The translations under genes and the position numbers were made by a program. Of a DNA stretch of 7,406 bases, positions 1 to 7,102 are shown piece after piece; position 1 is the stretch's first letter; each line of letters begins with the position of its first letter. This stretch comes from Bacteroidota bacterium. GTDB lineage: Bacteria; Bacteroidota; Bacteroidia; Bacteroidales; WCHB1-69. Under the pieces are notes generated by a model that was given only the letters and a program-made list of their open reading frames with translations, made no database searches and had not been told where the DNA came from. The DNA is taken from contig JAEWUL010000061.1 in the NCBI GenBank assembly GCA_023459435.1, positions 1-7,406 on the forward strand, given 5' to 3'.

Positions 1-3000
1 GGATACTATATAGATAAAGTACAAAAAGCTGATGCCTGGGCCACATTGTGTGAATCTTCATTTACCGTTTCCGAAGTGATTGATGCCCTGAAAGAGCGGA
101 TTGCTGTTTTTGAAAAAGCTTCAGAGCAGTTTCTGTATATTTTTTATTTGTTGCATCTGCCGGGAACCATTTACCATAGAGAGTATATCCTGATTGAACT
201 CAATAAGATTATTAAAAAAATCAGTACAGAATTGAACGAAAAGGAGACAATTGCCTCAATTGATGCTCTTTTTCTGCAGTTTAAAGAATTTAAAAGCACC
301 TATCTGAATATGATTCTGGACTCTGTTCTTACCCTGGGAAAAGAGATCATCAATACCAAAAATGTTCACCTGATCCACTATTTTGAAAATCAGGTGATCC
401 AGTTTGGCTTTGTTAATCCGGGAATCACCTATATGACCAACGACTGGGAACTGAAAGTGAATCCCTGTCATATCAAGAATATCAGAGTGTGGCTGGCATT
501 GATTGAGTACAGCCCGGAAACCATGAAGAGGCTTTTATCCGCTTTAATCATCAATCTCAGAATTGGAGGAATCTTTATCTTTGATACCGATTTTTTTCAA
601 AAAGATATTTCTAAACTCCTCAATTCCAATATTTCTCCCATTTTTAAACAGATCAAACAACTCGCCGGTATCTTTCCGGTCTATTTTAATGAGATCGGAG
701 CTGAAGGCTTATTGAGAGATGTATCTACAAAACTGGATGAGATTACCCACCGTAGCGATATCTTAATCCATTTTTTAAGAAAACAGATCCATACGGAAGG
801 TAATAACTCCCATATTCAGATTATTGTTGATATTATGCGTTTCTGGTTTGATCTGAACAAAGTTTGGATCTCTAAAGTGGTGCCTCAAAATGTGTTTGAC
901 CGTATCGATGTGGATGGAATCTTTGTTAAAGGAGTTCATGACCTCCTCGTTAAAACTTGTGATATCAACCATTGCTCCCTCGAAGAATTGATCGAAAAGA
1001 ACAAACAGGAAGTTCATGAAATGGTTTCCAAAGTGGATCATGAGTCTGCTATTGATGTGGAAAGAGTGAAATTGATCATTGAGTTGTACCAACTGCTGAA
1101 AGAGAAATATATCTTCACCAGTACCGATATTACCTTGATTTTAAACCGGTATACCTTTATTGCAAAAGAGGATATTGATGTATTGGGGCAGTTGATCAAA
1201 AAGAAAAATGATGTCAAGACTTTAAAACATATCTACTTCATGATGAATAAGTTGAGTGATATCATTTTTGACCCAAATGTGTCAGAAGGGATGGAAAATG
1301 TGTTTTATAAACGACATATTGCTTTTGGAATCCCTTCCATGTACGGTTATTATAAAGAACCCAAATTTGATGCATTAGGACTTACTTTCCGACTCGAAAT
1401 GATTGCCGCTCACTATCTTAGAAGAATCATTTCAGAAATCAATGTAGAATATTTTACCATCAAAACCATAAAAGAGATTCATGATGTGATCCAACTGATT
1501 CAGGAAGGGTTACGCCGGGATGGCATTTTGTTTAAAAGCTTCAATTCAAATCTGAAAATGTTGCAGTTTAGCTTAACTTCAGGCTGTTTTACTTTGCCAC
1601 AATATATCAATATTTTTCAGTTTATGGAGGCAAATGTCAAAGAGATCACCAACACTTTTTTTATTCATCCATACGAACAATTACTCCCTACCATTATCTC
1701 GCAACATTTAACGGATGAACAGAAAACAGATAAAAACAAACTTACAAAGCTTATTGCTCAGAGATCTGAAGTGTTCTATAGGGAAACAATATCTGCCTCT
1801 TTTATTATGCAACAGTTGGATCATTTTATTGGAGACATCCTGACCAATTTAAGAAAACAAATGAACTGTCTCACGGAAGAGGAGGCGAAAAATATCATGA
1901 CTTATGATCAGGAATTAACCATCAGTCCACTATATGCCAAAACACAAAATATTGATAATCAGGTTTTTTTAGGAAATAAAGCCTACTATCTGAAAATATT
2001 ATATCTGGATGGATATCCTGTACCACCCGGTTTTGTAATCACTACCGAGATTTTCAGGAGAATAGATGAGATCTTAAAAGTGGACTCTTTGAATCAGGGG
2101 ATCGATCGGATGGTGAAAGCCCATTTGCATCAACTGGAACTGATGACCGGAAAACAGTTCGGCAACTCTTCCAACCCTTTGTTGATCAGTGTCCGTTCCG
2201 GATCAGCGATCTCTATGCCCGGCGCTATGAATACTTTTCTAAACGTAGGGTTGAACGATCAAATTACAGAGGAGTTGAGTAAAATCGATAATTTTGGATG
2301 GACTTCCTGGGATTGCTACCGCCGCCTGATCCAAACCTGGGGAATGTCTTATGGCCTGGAACGGGATCAGTTTGACCAGATCATCGTGAATTATAAGAAA
2401 AAATACCAGGTTACTCAAAAAATCGAATTTACACCCTCCGTCATGAGGGAGATCGCCTTTGAATATAAAAAACTGTTATCCAAAAATGATATCTATTTTG
2501 AAGAGGATCCTTTTAAACAGTTGAAAAATGCGATTATTTCCGTTTTTAACTCATGGAATACCCCAAGAGCAAAAGCGTATCGAAATCATATGCATATTGC
2601 AGACGAATGGGGTACTGCCGTTACCATTCAAAAAATGGTTCTCGGTAATTTACATAATGAATCGGGGTCAGGAGTGGTTTTTACCCGCGATGAACAAGAT
2701 ACGGATGATACCATCAATCTTACCGGTGACTTCTCCTTCCTGAGTCAGGGGGAAGATATTGTGGGTGGATTGGTGAAAACTTTGCCAATCAGTGAAAAAC
2801 AACGAATAAAAGGGGGCTATAAATCACCTGTTTCTCTCGAGGGTTCTTTCCCGAAAATCTATAACAAACTTTACGAAGTGGCTAAGAAAATGATTGAAGT
2901 GAACGGTTTTAGCCATCAGGAAATCGAATTCACCTTTGAAACAGCAGAACCGGAAGACCTCTATATCCTCCAATCCAGAAATATGTCCCTCCATTTCAAA

Positions 3001-3432
3001 AATAGAATTGAAATCTTTGATTTGCCGGAGAAGAAAATGAAGAAAGTGAGTACCGGTATCGGTATTGGGAGCAAAGCTCTTAATGGAGTTATTGTGTTTG
3101 ATTTGAATGATATTGCTCAAATCAAAAATCAGAACCCCTCCGTAAAAACAGTTCTGGTGAGACCCGATACCGTTCCCGATGATATCGAAATCATCTTTGA
3201 ATGTGATGGACTCGTTACTGAAAGAGGTGGAGCAACCTCGCATGCGGCCGTTACTGCCGGAACTTTAGGCAAAACGTGCGTGCTGAATTGTAACGATATG
3301 GTCGTGTATGAACAAGAAAAAAAATGTACTATCAATGGAGTGATCTTCAATCTATTTGACCCGATCGCTATCGATGGCAAAAATGGGATTATATACAAAG
3401 GAAACTACCCTACCAAAACAGAAGAGTTTTAA
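1..3432 (+). CDS. PPDK-like ATP-grasp + phosphohistidine protein without PEP barrel (5' partial)
   Basis: The frame is open from base 1, so the gene starts upstream; 1143 residues are visible. Residues 1 to about 640 look mostly helical and match no domain I can name; a notable stretch is GIPSMYGYYKEPKFDALG (443-460). From about 652 to 1005 the sequence follows the pyruvate,phosphate dikinase ATP-grasp domain: GNKAYYL with Lys660, PVPPGFVITTE, SVRSGSAISMPG with Arg732, EWGTAVTIQKMV (869-880), SGSGVVFTRD (888-897), QGEDIVGG (916-923), and Glu976/Gln991/Arg993 in the IEFT...LYILQSR segment. A swivelling domain (about 1016-1135) carries ERGGATSHAAV with the phosphohistidine candidate His1081. 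The protein ends right after it, so the C-terminal PEP/pyruvate TIM barrel of PPDK and PEP synthase is absent. ATP-driven phosphorylation of His1081 is expected from the family; the final acceptor is unknown, and the helical part could supply it. The order of domains argues against a glucan, water dikinase. Cytoplasmic; no membrane segment seen. Confidence 0.9.
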   Translation, partial: GYYIDKVQKADAWATLCESSFTVSEVIDALKERIAVFEKASEQFLYIFYLLHLPGTIYHREYILIELNKIIKKISTELNEKETIASIDALFLQFKEFKSTYLNMILDSVLTLGKEIINTKNVHLIHYFENQVIQFGFVNPGITYMTNDWELKVNPCHIKNIRVWLALIEYSPETMKRLLSALIINLRIGGIFIFDTDFFQKDISKLLNSNISPIFKQIKQLAGIFPVYFNEIGAEGLLRDVSTKLDEITHRSDILIHFLRKQIHTEGNNSHIQIIVDIMRFWFDLNKVWISKVVPQNVFDRIDVDGIFVKGVHDLLVKTCDINHCSLEELIEKNKQEVHEMVSKVDHESAIDVERVKLIIELYQLLKEKYIFTSTDITLILNRYTFIAKEDIDVLGQLIKKKNDVKTLKHIYFMMNKLSDIIFDPNVSEGMENVFYKRHIAFGIPSMYGYYKEPKFDALGLTFRLEMIAAHYLRRIISEINVEYFTIKTIKEIHDVIQLIQEGLRRDGILFKSFNSNLKMLQFSLTSGCFTLPQYINIFQFMEANVKEITNTFFIHPYEQLLPTIISQHLTDEQKTDKNKLTKLIAQRSEVFYRETISASFIMQQLDHFIGDILTNLRKQMNCLTEEEAKNIMTYDQELTISPLYAKTQNIDNQVFLGNKAYYLKILYLDGYPVPPGFVITTEIFRRIDEILKVDSLNQGIDRMVKAHLHQLELMTGKQFGNSSNPLLISVRSGSAISMPGAMNTFLNVGLNDQITEELSKIDNFGWTSWDCYRRLIQTWGMSYGLERDQFDQIIVNYKKKYQVTQKIEFTPSVMREIAFEYKKLLSKNDIYFEEDPFKQLKNAIISVFNSWNTPRAKAYRNHMHIADEWGTAVTIQKMVLGNLHNESGSGVVFTRDEQDTDDTINLTGDFSFLSQGEDIVGGLVKTLPISEKQRIKGGYKSPVSLEGSFPKIYNKLYEVAKKMIEVNGFSHQEIEFTFETAEPEDLYILQSRNMSLHFKNRIEIFDLPEKKMKKVSTGIGIGSKALNGVIVFDLNDIAQIKNQNPSVKTVLVRPDTVPDDIEIIFECDGLVTERGGATSHAAVTAGTLGKTCVLNCNDMVVYEQEKKCTINGVIFNLFDPIAIDGKNGIIYKGNYPTKTEEF

Positions 3433-3488
3433 ATGAACAAAATCTTAAACAAACATAAAATAATAATTAACTAAAAAATCTTTATATT
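3433..3488 (+). promoter_or_regulatory. AT-rich leader of the GAPDH-like gene
   Basis: This 56-base gap contains only 7 G or C bases. There is no Shine-Dalgarno motif before the ATG at 3489. The A-rich run ACTAAAAAATC sits 10-20 bases upstream, the sort of leader typical of Bacteroidota start sites. I find no TAnnTTTG -7 box and no hairpin with a T-run, so the sequence gives no clear promoter or terminator here. Co-transcription with the upstream PPDK-like gene is therefore possible but not shown. Confidence 0.4.
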
Positions 3489-4739
3489 ATGGTAATTAAT
3501 CAAAACTCAAAAAATCTATTAGGAATTAATGGATTGGGCCGTATTGGGAAACTGACCTTATGGCATCACTTGATTTCTCGCAAATTTGATGGGATTGTGA
3601 TCAATGTGGGAAGATCGGTTGGTAAAAATCTGGAGGATTTAATACAATCGATCTCTACTGATTCAACTTACGGTACTTTAAGCCACTTCCTATATGGTAG
3701 GTGTGGTAAAAGTTGTTCAGTACAGATTTGTGATTATGATAATCAGATCATTGAGATTGATGGTCTTCCAATAAAAATTTTAAACAAAGAGAGAGACCCC
3801 TCTAAAATAAACTGGAAAAAAGAGGGCGTGCGCGTCGTAGTCGATTGCACCGGTAAATTCCTCGATCCTTCTGTGCCCGATTCTGATCCAAAAGGTTCCA
3901 TCATGGGACACCTGGCTGCCGGTGCAGAAAAAGTGATCGCAAGTGCCCCCTTTAAAGTGAAAAAAGCTGACTTCGATTCCGAGACAGCTCCTACACTGAT
4001 CTATGGAATTAATCATACCTCTTTCGACCCCATGAAACACCATGTCGTTTCCGCTGCAAGCTGCACCACTACCGGGTTAGCATATATGATTAAACCTCTT
4101 CTAGAAGATAAAGAAACCTGCAACGTGCTCACTGCTTCTTTGTCTACTGTGCACGCAGCCACAAACACACAAAGTGTTCTGGATAGCGTTCCCTCTTCCG
4201 GAACATCTGACCTGAGAAAAAACAGATCTGTGCTGAACAATATCATACTCTCTTCTACAGGTGCCGCTAAAACACTCGAAAAAGTGATCCCTCAGATATC
4301 CCATTTTGGATTTATGGCAGACTCAATCCGAATCCCTACTACTTCCGTCTCTCTGATCGCACTGAATATAACTTTTAACTCCAGACTCAACGAGAACGGG
4401 ATCCCTTATATAAACGGCGATTACCTTAGAGAGATCTATAGAAAAGCTTCTGAAGGAGATCATAAAGGATTACTCCACCTCTCCATGCAACAAAATGTAA
4501 GTATGGATCTCCTTGGAAAACCAGCTGCTATCACGATTGAAGGTCAGGAAATTCATACCCGAACAGGATTCCTGAAGATCCCTTCTGAAATATTAAATAC
4601 CCTTGAAACCAATTATCTTCAAGATCTCAACATCCCTGTTACTCATGCCAAAATTATGGGATGGTATGATAATGAGTTCGGTAGCTATGTTACTTGCCTG
4701 GGCTTACTGACTGAATATATCGCTTCACAATTGGATTAG
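3489..4739 (+). CDS. Divergent long-form glyceraldehyde-3-phosphate dehydrogenase
   Basis: 416 residues, against about 330-340 for ordinary GAPDH. It should oxidise glyceraldehyde-3-phosphate with phosphate to 1,3-bisphosphoglycerate, or the reverse, in the cytoplasm. The Rossmann motif is GINGLGRIG (12-20). The active site is ASCTTTGL with Cys192; it fits the GAPDH signature, although the usual SCTTNC reads SCTTTG. Catalytic His222 lies in STVHAATNTQ. DLRKNRS (241-247), SSTGAAK (255-261), RIPTTSVS with Arg281, and GWYDNEFG (391-398) are the other family landmarks. Extra length comes from insertions near residues 70-86 and 126-140 and from a longer segment at about 298-315. After the second Rossmann strand it reads VINVGRS (38-43), without the Asp that normally binds the adenosine ribose of NAD, so NADP use is a possibility (inference). 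It resembles a separate group of long GAPDH paralogues I recall from bacteria. An in-frame TAA at 3468 makes the ATG at 3489 the first possible start. It follows another central-carbon enzyme by 56 bases. Confidence 0.93.
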   Translation: MVINQNSKNLLGINGLGRIGKLTLWHHLISRKFDGIVINVGRSVGKNLEDLIQSISTDSTYGTLSHFLYGRCGKSCSVQICDYDNQIIEIDGLPIKILNKERDPSKINWKKEGVRVVVDCTGKFLDPSVPDSDPKGSIMGHLAAGAEKVIASAPFKVKKADFDSETAPTLIYGINHTSFDPMKHHVVSAASCTTTGLAYMIKPLLEDKETCNVLTASLSTVHAATNTQSVLDSVPSSGTSDLRKNRSVLNNIILSSTGAAKTLEKVIPQISHFGFMADSIRIPTTSVSLIALNITFNSRLNENGIPYINGDYLREIYRKASEGDHKGLLHLSMQQNVSMDLLGKPAAITIEGQEIHTRTGFLKIPSEILNTLETNYLQDLNIPVTHAKIMGWYDNEFGSYVTCLGLLTEYIASQLD

Positions 4740-4745
4740 TTTTTT

Positions 4746-4753
4746 TATATTTG
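4746..4753 (+). promoter_or_regulatory. Putative Bacteroidota -7 promoter box (TATATTTG)
   Basis: TATATTTG matches the TAnnTTTG -7 consensus used by the primary sigma factor of Bacteroidota. It lies 7 bases after the GAPDH stop and 29 bases before the ATG at 4783, so transcription starting near 4760 would give a leader of about 22 bases. I see no good TTTG-type -33 box at the usual distance, which lowers confidence. It would drive the three-gene unit 4783-7018. Confidence 0.5.
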
Positions 4754-4782
4754 CAGCTTCAAAAAATATTCAATTTATTACA

Positions 4783-5670
4783 ATGAAATTAAACATTTAC
4801 AACACCACTTATGCACCATCTGAAACAGGACAGATGGCAGTTGAAACTGAAAAAGTTCTTATCCAATCTATTTCCTATAATGAACAGGGGAAAGAGTCCG
4901 CTCGGGAAACTTTTGATGAAGAATTAAATGCCTTCGGAAAGGAACTCTACTCCTATTCAGATCAAAATAGATTGTCTCTCGAAGAACTGTTTGACTATGA
5001 TCAGAATTTGGTCCAAAAAATCGAATATCAATACAACGAAGATGGTAAAATTGTTTCAATAACAGAACAATTTGAAGATTCTGATGATCTTTATATCACT
5101 AAACATAAATATGAGGGTGATCTGTTGATCCAAATAGATCATTACTTCGGAAATGAATTTGATTATACCGAAAAGAAATTTCAATATGATAAAAACTTGT
5201 TAGTCAAAGAGATTGAATACGATGAGTACAATGATGTAAAGGTGATCACAACTTTTAAATATAATGATAAAGGCTTGTTAATCAAAACAGTACGTGATGA
5301 GGTGAAAGATAAGGATAGAAGAACTTATGAACTTTTCTATGATGATCAGAATAACAAAGTGAAAGAATTAATTTATAATTATAAAGATAAATTGATCGCT
5401 GCTCAATATATCAGATACAATGATAAGAATCAGGAAATCGAAATCGAATGGGAAGATCTCGACCACTATAGAAAAACCATTCAAGCTTATGATGGGGATC
5501 TGTTGATCCTTTCTGAATACCAGGATAAAAATGGAACCCCTACGCATCGTACGGAATATTTCTATGATGACCAAAAGAATCTTCTCCTTCTTAAAAGATA
5601 CGAGCTCGAAAAAGTGTATTCTAATGCGTTACAACTCGTTCAGGAAACATTTTACGAAAGAGTTTCCTGA
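4783..5670 (+). CDS. YD/RHS-like repeat protein, ten tandem repeats, function unknown
   Basis: 295 residues with no signal peptide, lipobox or membrane segment, so probably cytoplasmic. Nearly the whole chain is a tandem repeat anchored on a Tyr usually followed by Asp/Asn/Glu and a Gly/Asn turn: Tyr32, 58, 84, 110, 135, 160, 186, 212, 236 and 261, spaced 24-26 residues. Examples are YNEDGKI, YNDKGLL, YDDQNNK and YDGDLLI. The pattern resembles the YD repeats of RHS proteins and related beta-hairpin repeats, but there is no RHS core motif and no C-terminal toxin domain. The chain is rich in Asp, Glu, Lys and Tyr. The 13-base string GATCTGTTGATCC occurs at 5119 and 5497, exactly 126 codons (five repeats) apart, hinting at growth by duplication. 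It is the first gene after a likely promoter and is followed after one base by thpR. No function can be assigned; a binding scaffold is a guess. Confidence 0.85.
   Translation: MKLNIYNTTYAPSETGQMAVETEKVLIQSISYNEQGKESARETFDEELNAFGKELYSYSDQNRLSLEELFDYDQNLVQKIEYQYNEDGKIVSITEQFEDSDDLYITKHKYEGDLLIQIDHYFGNEFDYTEKKFQYDKNLLVKEIEYDEYNDVKVITTFKYNDKGLLIKTVRDEVKDKDRRTYELFYDDQNNKVKELIYNYKDKLIAAQYIRYNDKNQEIEIEWEDLDHYRKTIQAYDGDLLILSEYQDKNGTPTHRTEYFYDDQKNLLLLKRYELEKVYSNALQLVQETFYERVS
5640..5670 (+). promoter_or_regulatory. Hairpin over the stop codon, abutting the thpR start
   Basis: TCAGGAAAC (5640-5648) and GTTTCCTGA (5662-5670) form a perfect 9-bp inverted repeat. The 13 bases between can continue the stem after one A-A mismatch: TTTT (5650-5653) against AAAG (5657-5660), with one U-G pair and loop ACG. 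The TGA stop of the repeat-protein gene is the last arm triplet, and the thpR ATG begins at 5672. There is no following T-run, so it is unlikely to be a terminator. Ribosomes reaching the stop would melt it, which fits coupled translation. The structure is seen in the sequence; the role is inferred. Confidence 0.55.
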
Positions 5671-5671
5671 T

Positions 5672-6232
5672 ATGAAAAGACTCTTTGTGGCAGTTCCGGT
5701 CCAATTATCTGTCTCTTTTACGGATATTATTTCCAAACTTCAAAAAGAATTTGCAAGAGATCAAATAGTATGGGTCAAACCGGAACTGCAACACCTTACC
5801 CTCCGTTTTTTGGGACAAACCCCCGATTCTCGATTAGATTCTTTAAAAGAGACTCTTAGAGAACTAAGTGCAAATAGTGTCCCTTTTGAATTACTTCTTG
5901 ATAAAATTGGTGTTTTTGGAAGCAGATATGCACCAACTACCCTATGGTTCGGATTCTCCCATTTTGAACCCTTCAGAACCCTTTTTGATCACCTGGAACC
6001 AAAACTGAAATCGATCGGTTTTGAACCCAATTACGGGAATTTTGTTCCCCACCTCACTGTTGGAAGAATCAAAAGGATTGATCATAAAAAAAAATTTACA
6101 GAACAGATCTCCACTCTTCAAGATTCTATAATTCCTCAAACCATAAAAATTGATCATATCGATTTGATTAGAAGTAAATTATTGCCTTCCGGACCGCAAT
6201 ATACTACCTTAGAAACATTTCAATTTTTGTAA
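5672..6232 (+). CDS. thpR: RNA 2',3'-cyclic phosphodiesterase (ThpR/LigT family)
   Basis: 186 residues, close to the usual 175-190 of the family. It belongs to the 2H phosphoesterases, which hydrolyse 2',3'-cyclic phosphate ends of RNA to 2'-phosphates; some members also show 2'-5' RNA ligase activity in vitro. Both catalytic HxTx motifs are present: HLTL (His41, Thr43) and HLTV (His127, Thr129), the latter followed by Arg132. Other family landmarks are the N-terminal MKRLFVAVPV, WVKPELQHLTLRFLG, TLWFGF (90-95), and SKLLPSGPQYTTLETFQFL at the C-terminus. The frame stays open back to an ATG at 5531, but that stretch overlaps the preceding gene and lacks family similarity, while MKRLFVAVP is the normal beginning; hence the start at 5672. 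It begins one base after the upstream stop, beside a hairpin, and ends three bases before the response regulator, so it is almost certainly co-transcribed with both. Confidence 0.93.
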   Translation: MKRLFVAVPVQLSVSFTDIISKLQKEFARDQIVWVKPELQHLTLRFLGQTPDSRLDSLKETLRELSANSVPFELLLDKIGVFGSRYAPTTLWFGFSHFEPFRTLFDHLEPKLKSIGFEPNYGNFVPHLTVGRIKRIDHKKKFTEQISTLQDSIIPQTIKIDHIDLIRSKLLPSGPQYTTLETFQFL

Positions 6233-6235
6233 GCA

Positions 6236-7018
6236 ATGGAGACCAAATTTACATATATTTCTGTGGATGATGAAAAAGCAACCCATCTTATTTTGGATCA
6301 TTTTTTAAAGTCGTGTCCTGATCTACTCTTTAAAGGTCATTTCTCAGATCCACTCGTGGCATTGCACTATCTTAATGAAAATCAAATAGATCTCCTTTTT
6401 CTTGATGTTGATATGCCCTATCTCAATGGTTTTGAACTCCTGGATCAAATGCAAAACAGACCCTTAACGATTATGATCACGGCACATGCACAAAAGTATG
6501 CTTTAAATGGATATCAGTATATCGACAAAGGGGTGATCGATTTTATTGAAAAACCAATTGAAAAAGAACGGTTAGAAGTGGCATTGAACCGGTTTTTCCA
6601 TTATAAAAAAGATCTTAAAAAATCGAATGATCCAATAGAAAAAATTCTGGAAACAACATCTAATGAAACCATTCAGGTACAAAAAAAAGACAAGTGGTTC
6701 TCCATTTTTGTGAAAGAGATCAAAATGATCTCAGTTAGCGGTAACTATGTGTTCATTAATACAATAAATGATGAACACTACTCCAAATATTGCTCATTGG
6801 AGGATATGCTCAATAGCTTGCCAACAGAATTTTTCATACAAGTAAACCGACAACAGGTGGTTAACGTATTTCAAATCCAATCATTCAACAAAGATACCCT
6901 CAATATGGGAAAAGACACCCTCGGCCACGAAATCCTAATCCCTATCTCCGTAAGAAGAAGAACCACAGTACTGACACTCATCGAAACCATAAAAAATAAT
7001 CTAACAATTAACAATTAA
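6236..7018 (+). CDS. LytTR-family two-component response regulator
   Basis: 260 residues. The receiver domain (about 6-122) has the acidic pair Asp11/Asp12, phosphoacceptor Asp57 in LLFLDVDMP, Thr82 in IMITAHA and Lys106 in DFIEKPI, so it looks competent for phosphorylation. A linker (about 123-145) leads to a LytTR DNA-binding domain (about 146-255), recognised by IKMISVSGNYVFI (162-174), the SLEDMLNSLP segment and FIQVNRQQVVNVFQIQSF (200-217). Members bind DNA as dimers and usually activate neighbouring or surface and signalling genes; they are commonly paired with a LytS/YehU-type histidine kinase, which is not visible here. It starts three bases after thpR with no Shine-Dalgarno motif. 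The last five residues (LTINN) and the TAA stop are encoded by the AACAATT array that continues downstream, so the native C-terminus may have been overwritten by the repeat. The target genes are unknown. Confidence 0.94.
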   Translation: METKFTYISVDDEKATHLILDHFLKSCPDLLFKGHFSDPLVALHYLNENQIDLLFLDVDMPYLNGFELLDQMQNRPLTIMITAHAQKYALNGYQYIDKGVIDFIEKPIEKERLEVALNRFFHYKKDLKKSNDPIEKILETTSNETIQVQKKDKWFSIFVKEIKMISVSGNYVFINTINDEHYSKYCSLEDMLNSLPTEFFIQVNRQQVVNVFQIQSFNKDTLNMGKDTLGHEILIPISVRRRTTVLTLIETIKNNLTINN

Positions 7019-7051
7019 CAATTAACAATTAACAATTAAAAATTAACAATT
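7003..7051. repeat. Tandem heptamer array, 7 x AACAATT
   Basis: Seven consecutive 7-base units. Six are exactly AACAATT and the sixth in order (7038-7044) reads AAAAATT. The first two units lie within the 3' end of the response-regulator gene, and its TAA (7016-7018) spans units two and three. Each unit junction creates TTAA, so stop codons occur in every frame on both strands. Arrays of this type are, from memory, common between genes in Bacteroidota; their function is not established. Confidence 0.95.
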
Positions 7052-7056
7052 TTTCC

Positions 7057-7099
<43 letters not shown>

Positions 7100-7102
7100 T
7101 TT

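Noticed and set aside
46..48. TTG as start codon of the PPDK-like gene
   Set aside because: The frame is open without a stop from base 1, and the upstream codons read as ordinary protein (YYIDKVQKADAWATL), so the gene is cut by the window edge rather than starting here.
2824..3398. Minus-strand open frames opposite the phosphohistidine region
   Set aside because: They overlap well-conserved plus-strand domains and show no recognisable domain or start context.
3433..3474. 13-codon reading frame right after the PPDK-like stop
   Set aside because: Too short, extremely AT-rich and composed of Asn/Lys/Ile as expected from chance in such DNA.
3780..4304. Minus-strand open frames inside the GAPDH gene
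   Set aside because: Antisense shadows of a strongly conserved gene; the compositions (runs of Cys, Phe, Ser) are not protein-like.
4783..5670. RHS toxin or polymorphic toxin
   Set aside because: No RHS core motif, no variable C-terminal domain, no export signal and no adjacent immunity gene; ThpR is a housekeeping RNA enzyme rather than an immunity protein.
5531..5671. Upstream ATG extending thpR by 47 residues
   Set aside because: It would overlap the repeat-protein gene by 140 bases, and the added residues have no family similarity; MKRLFVAVP at 5672 is the standard ThpR start.
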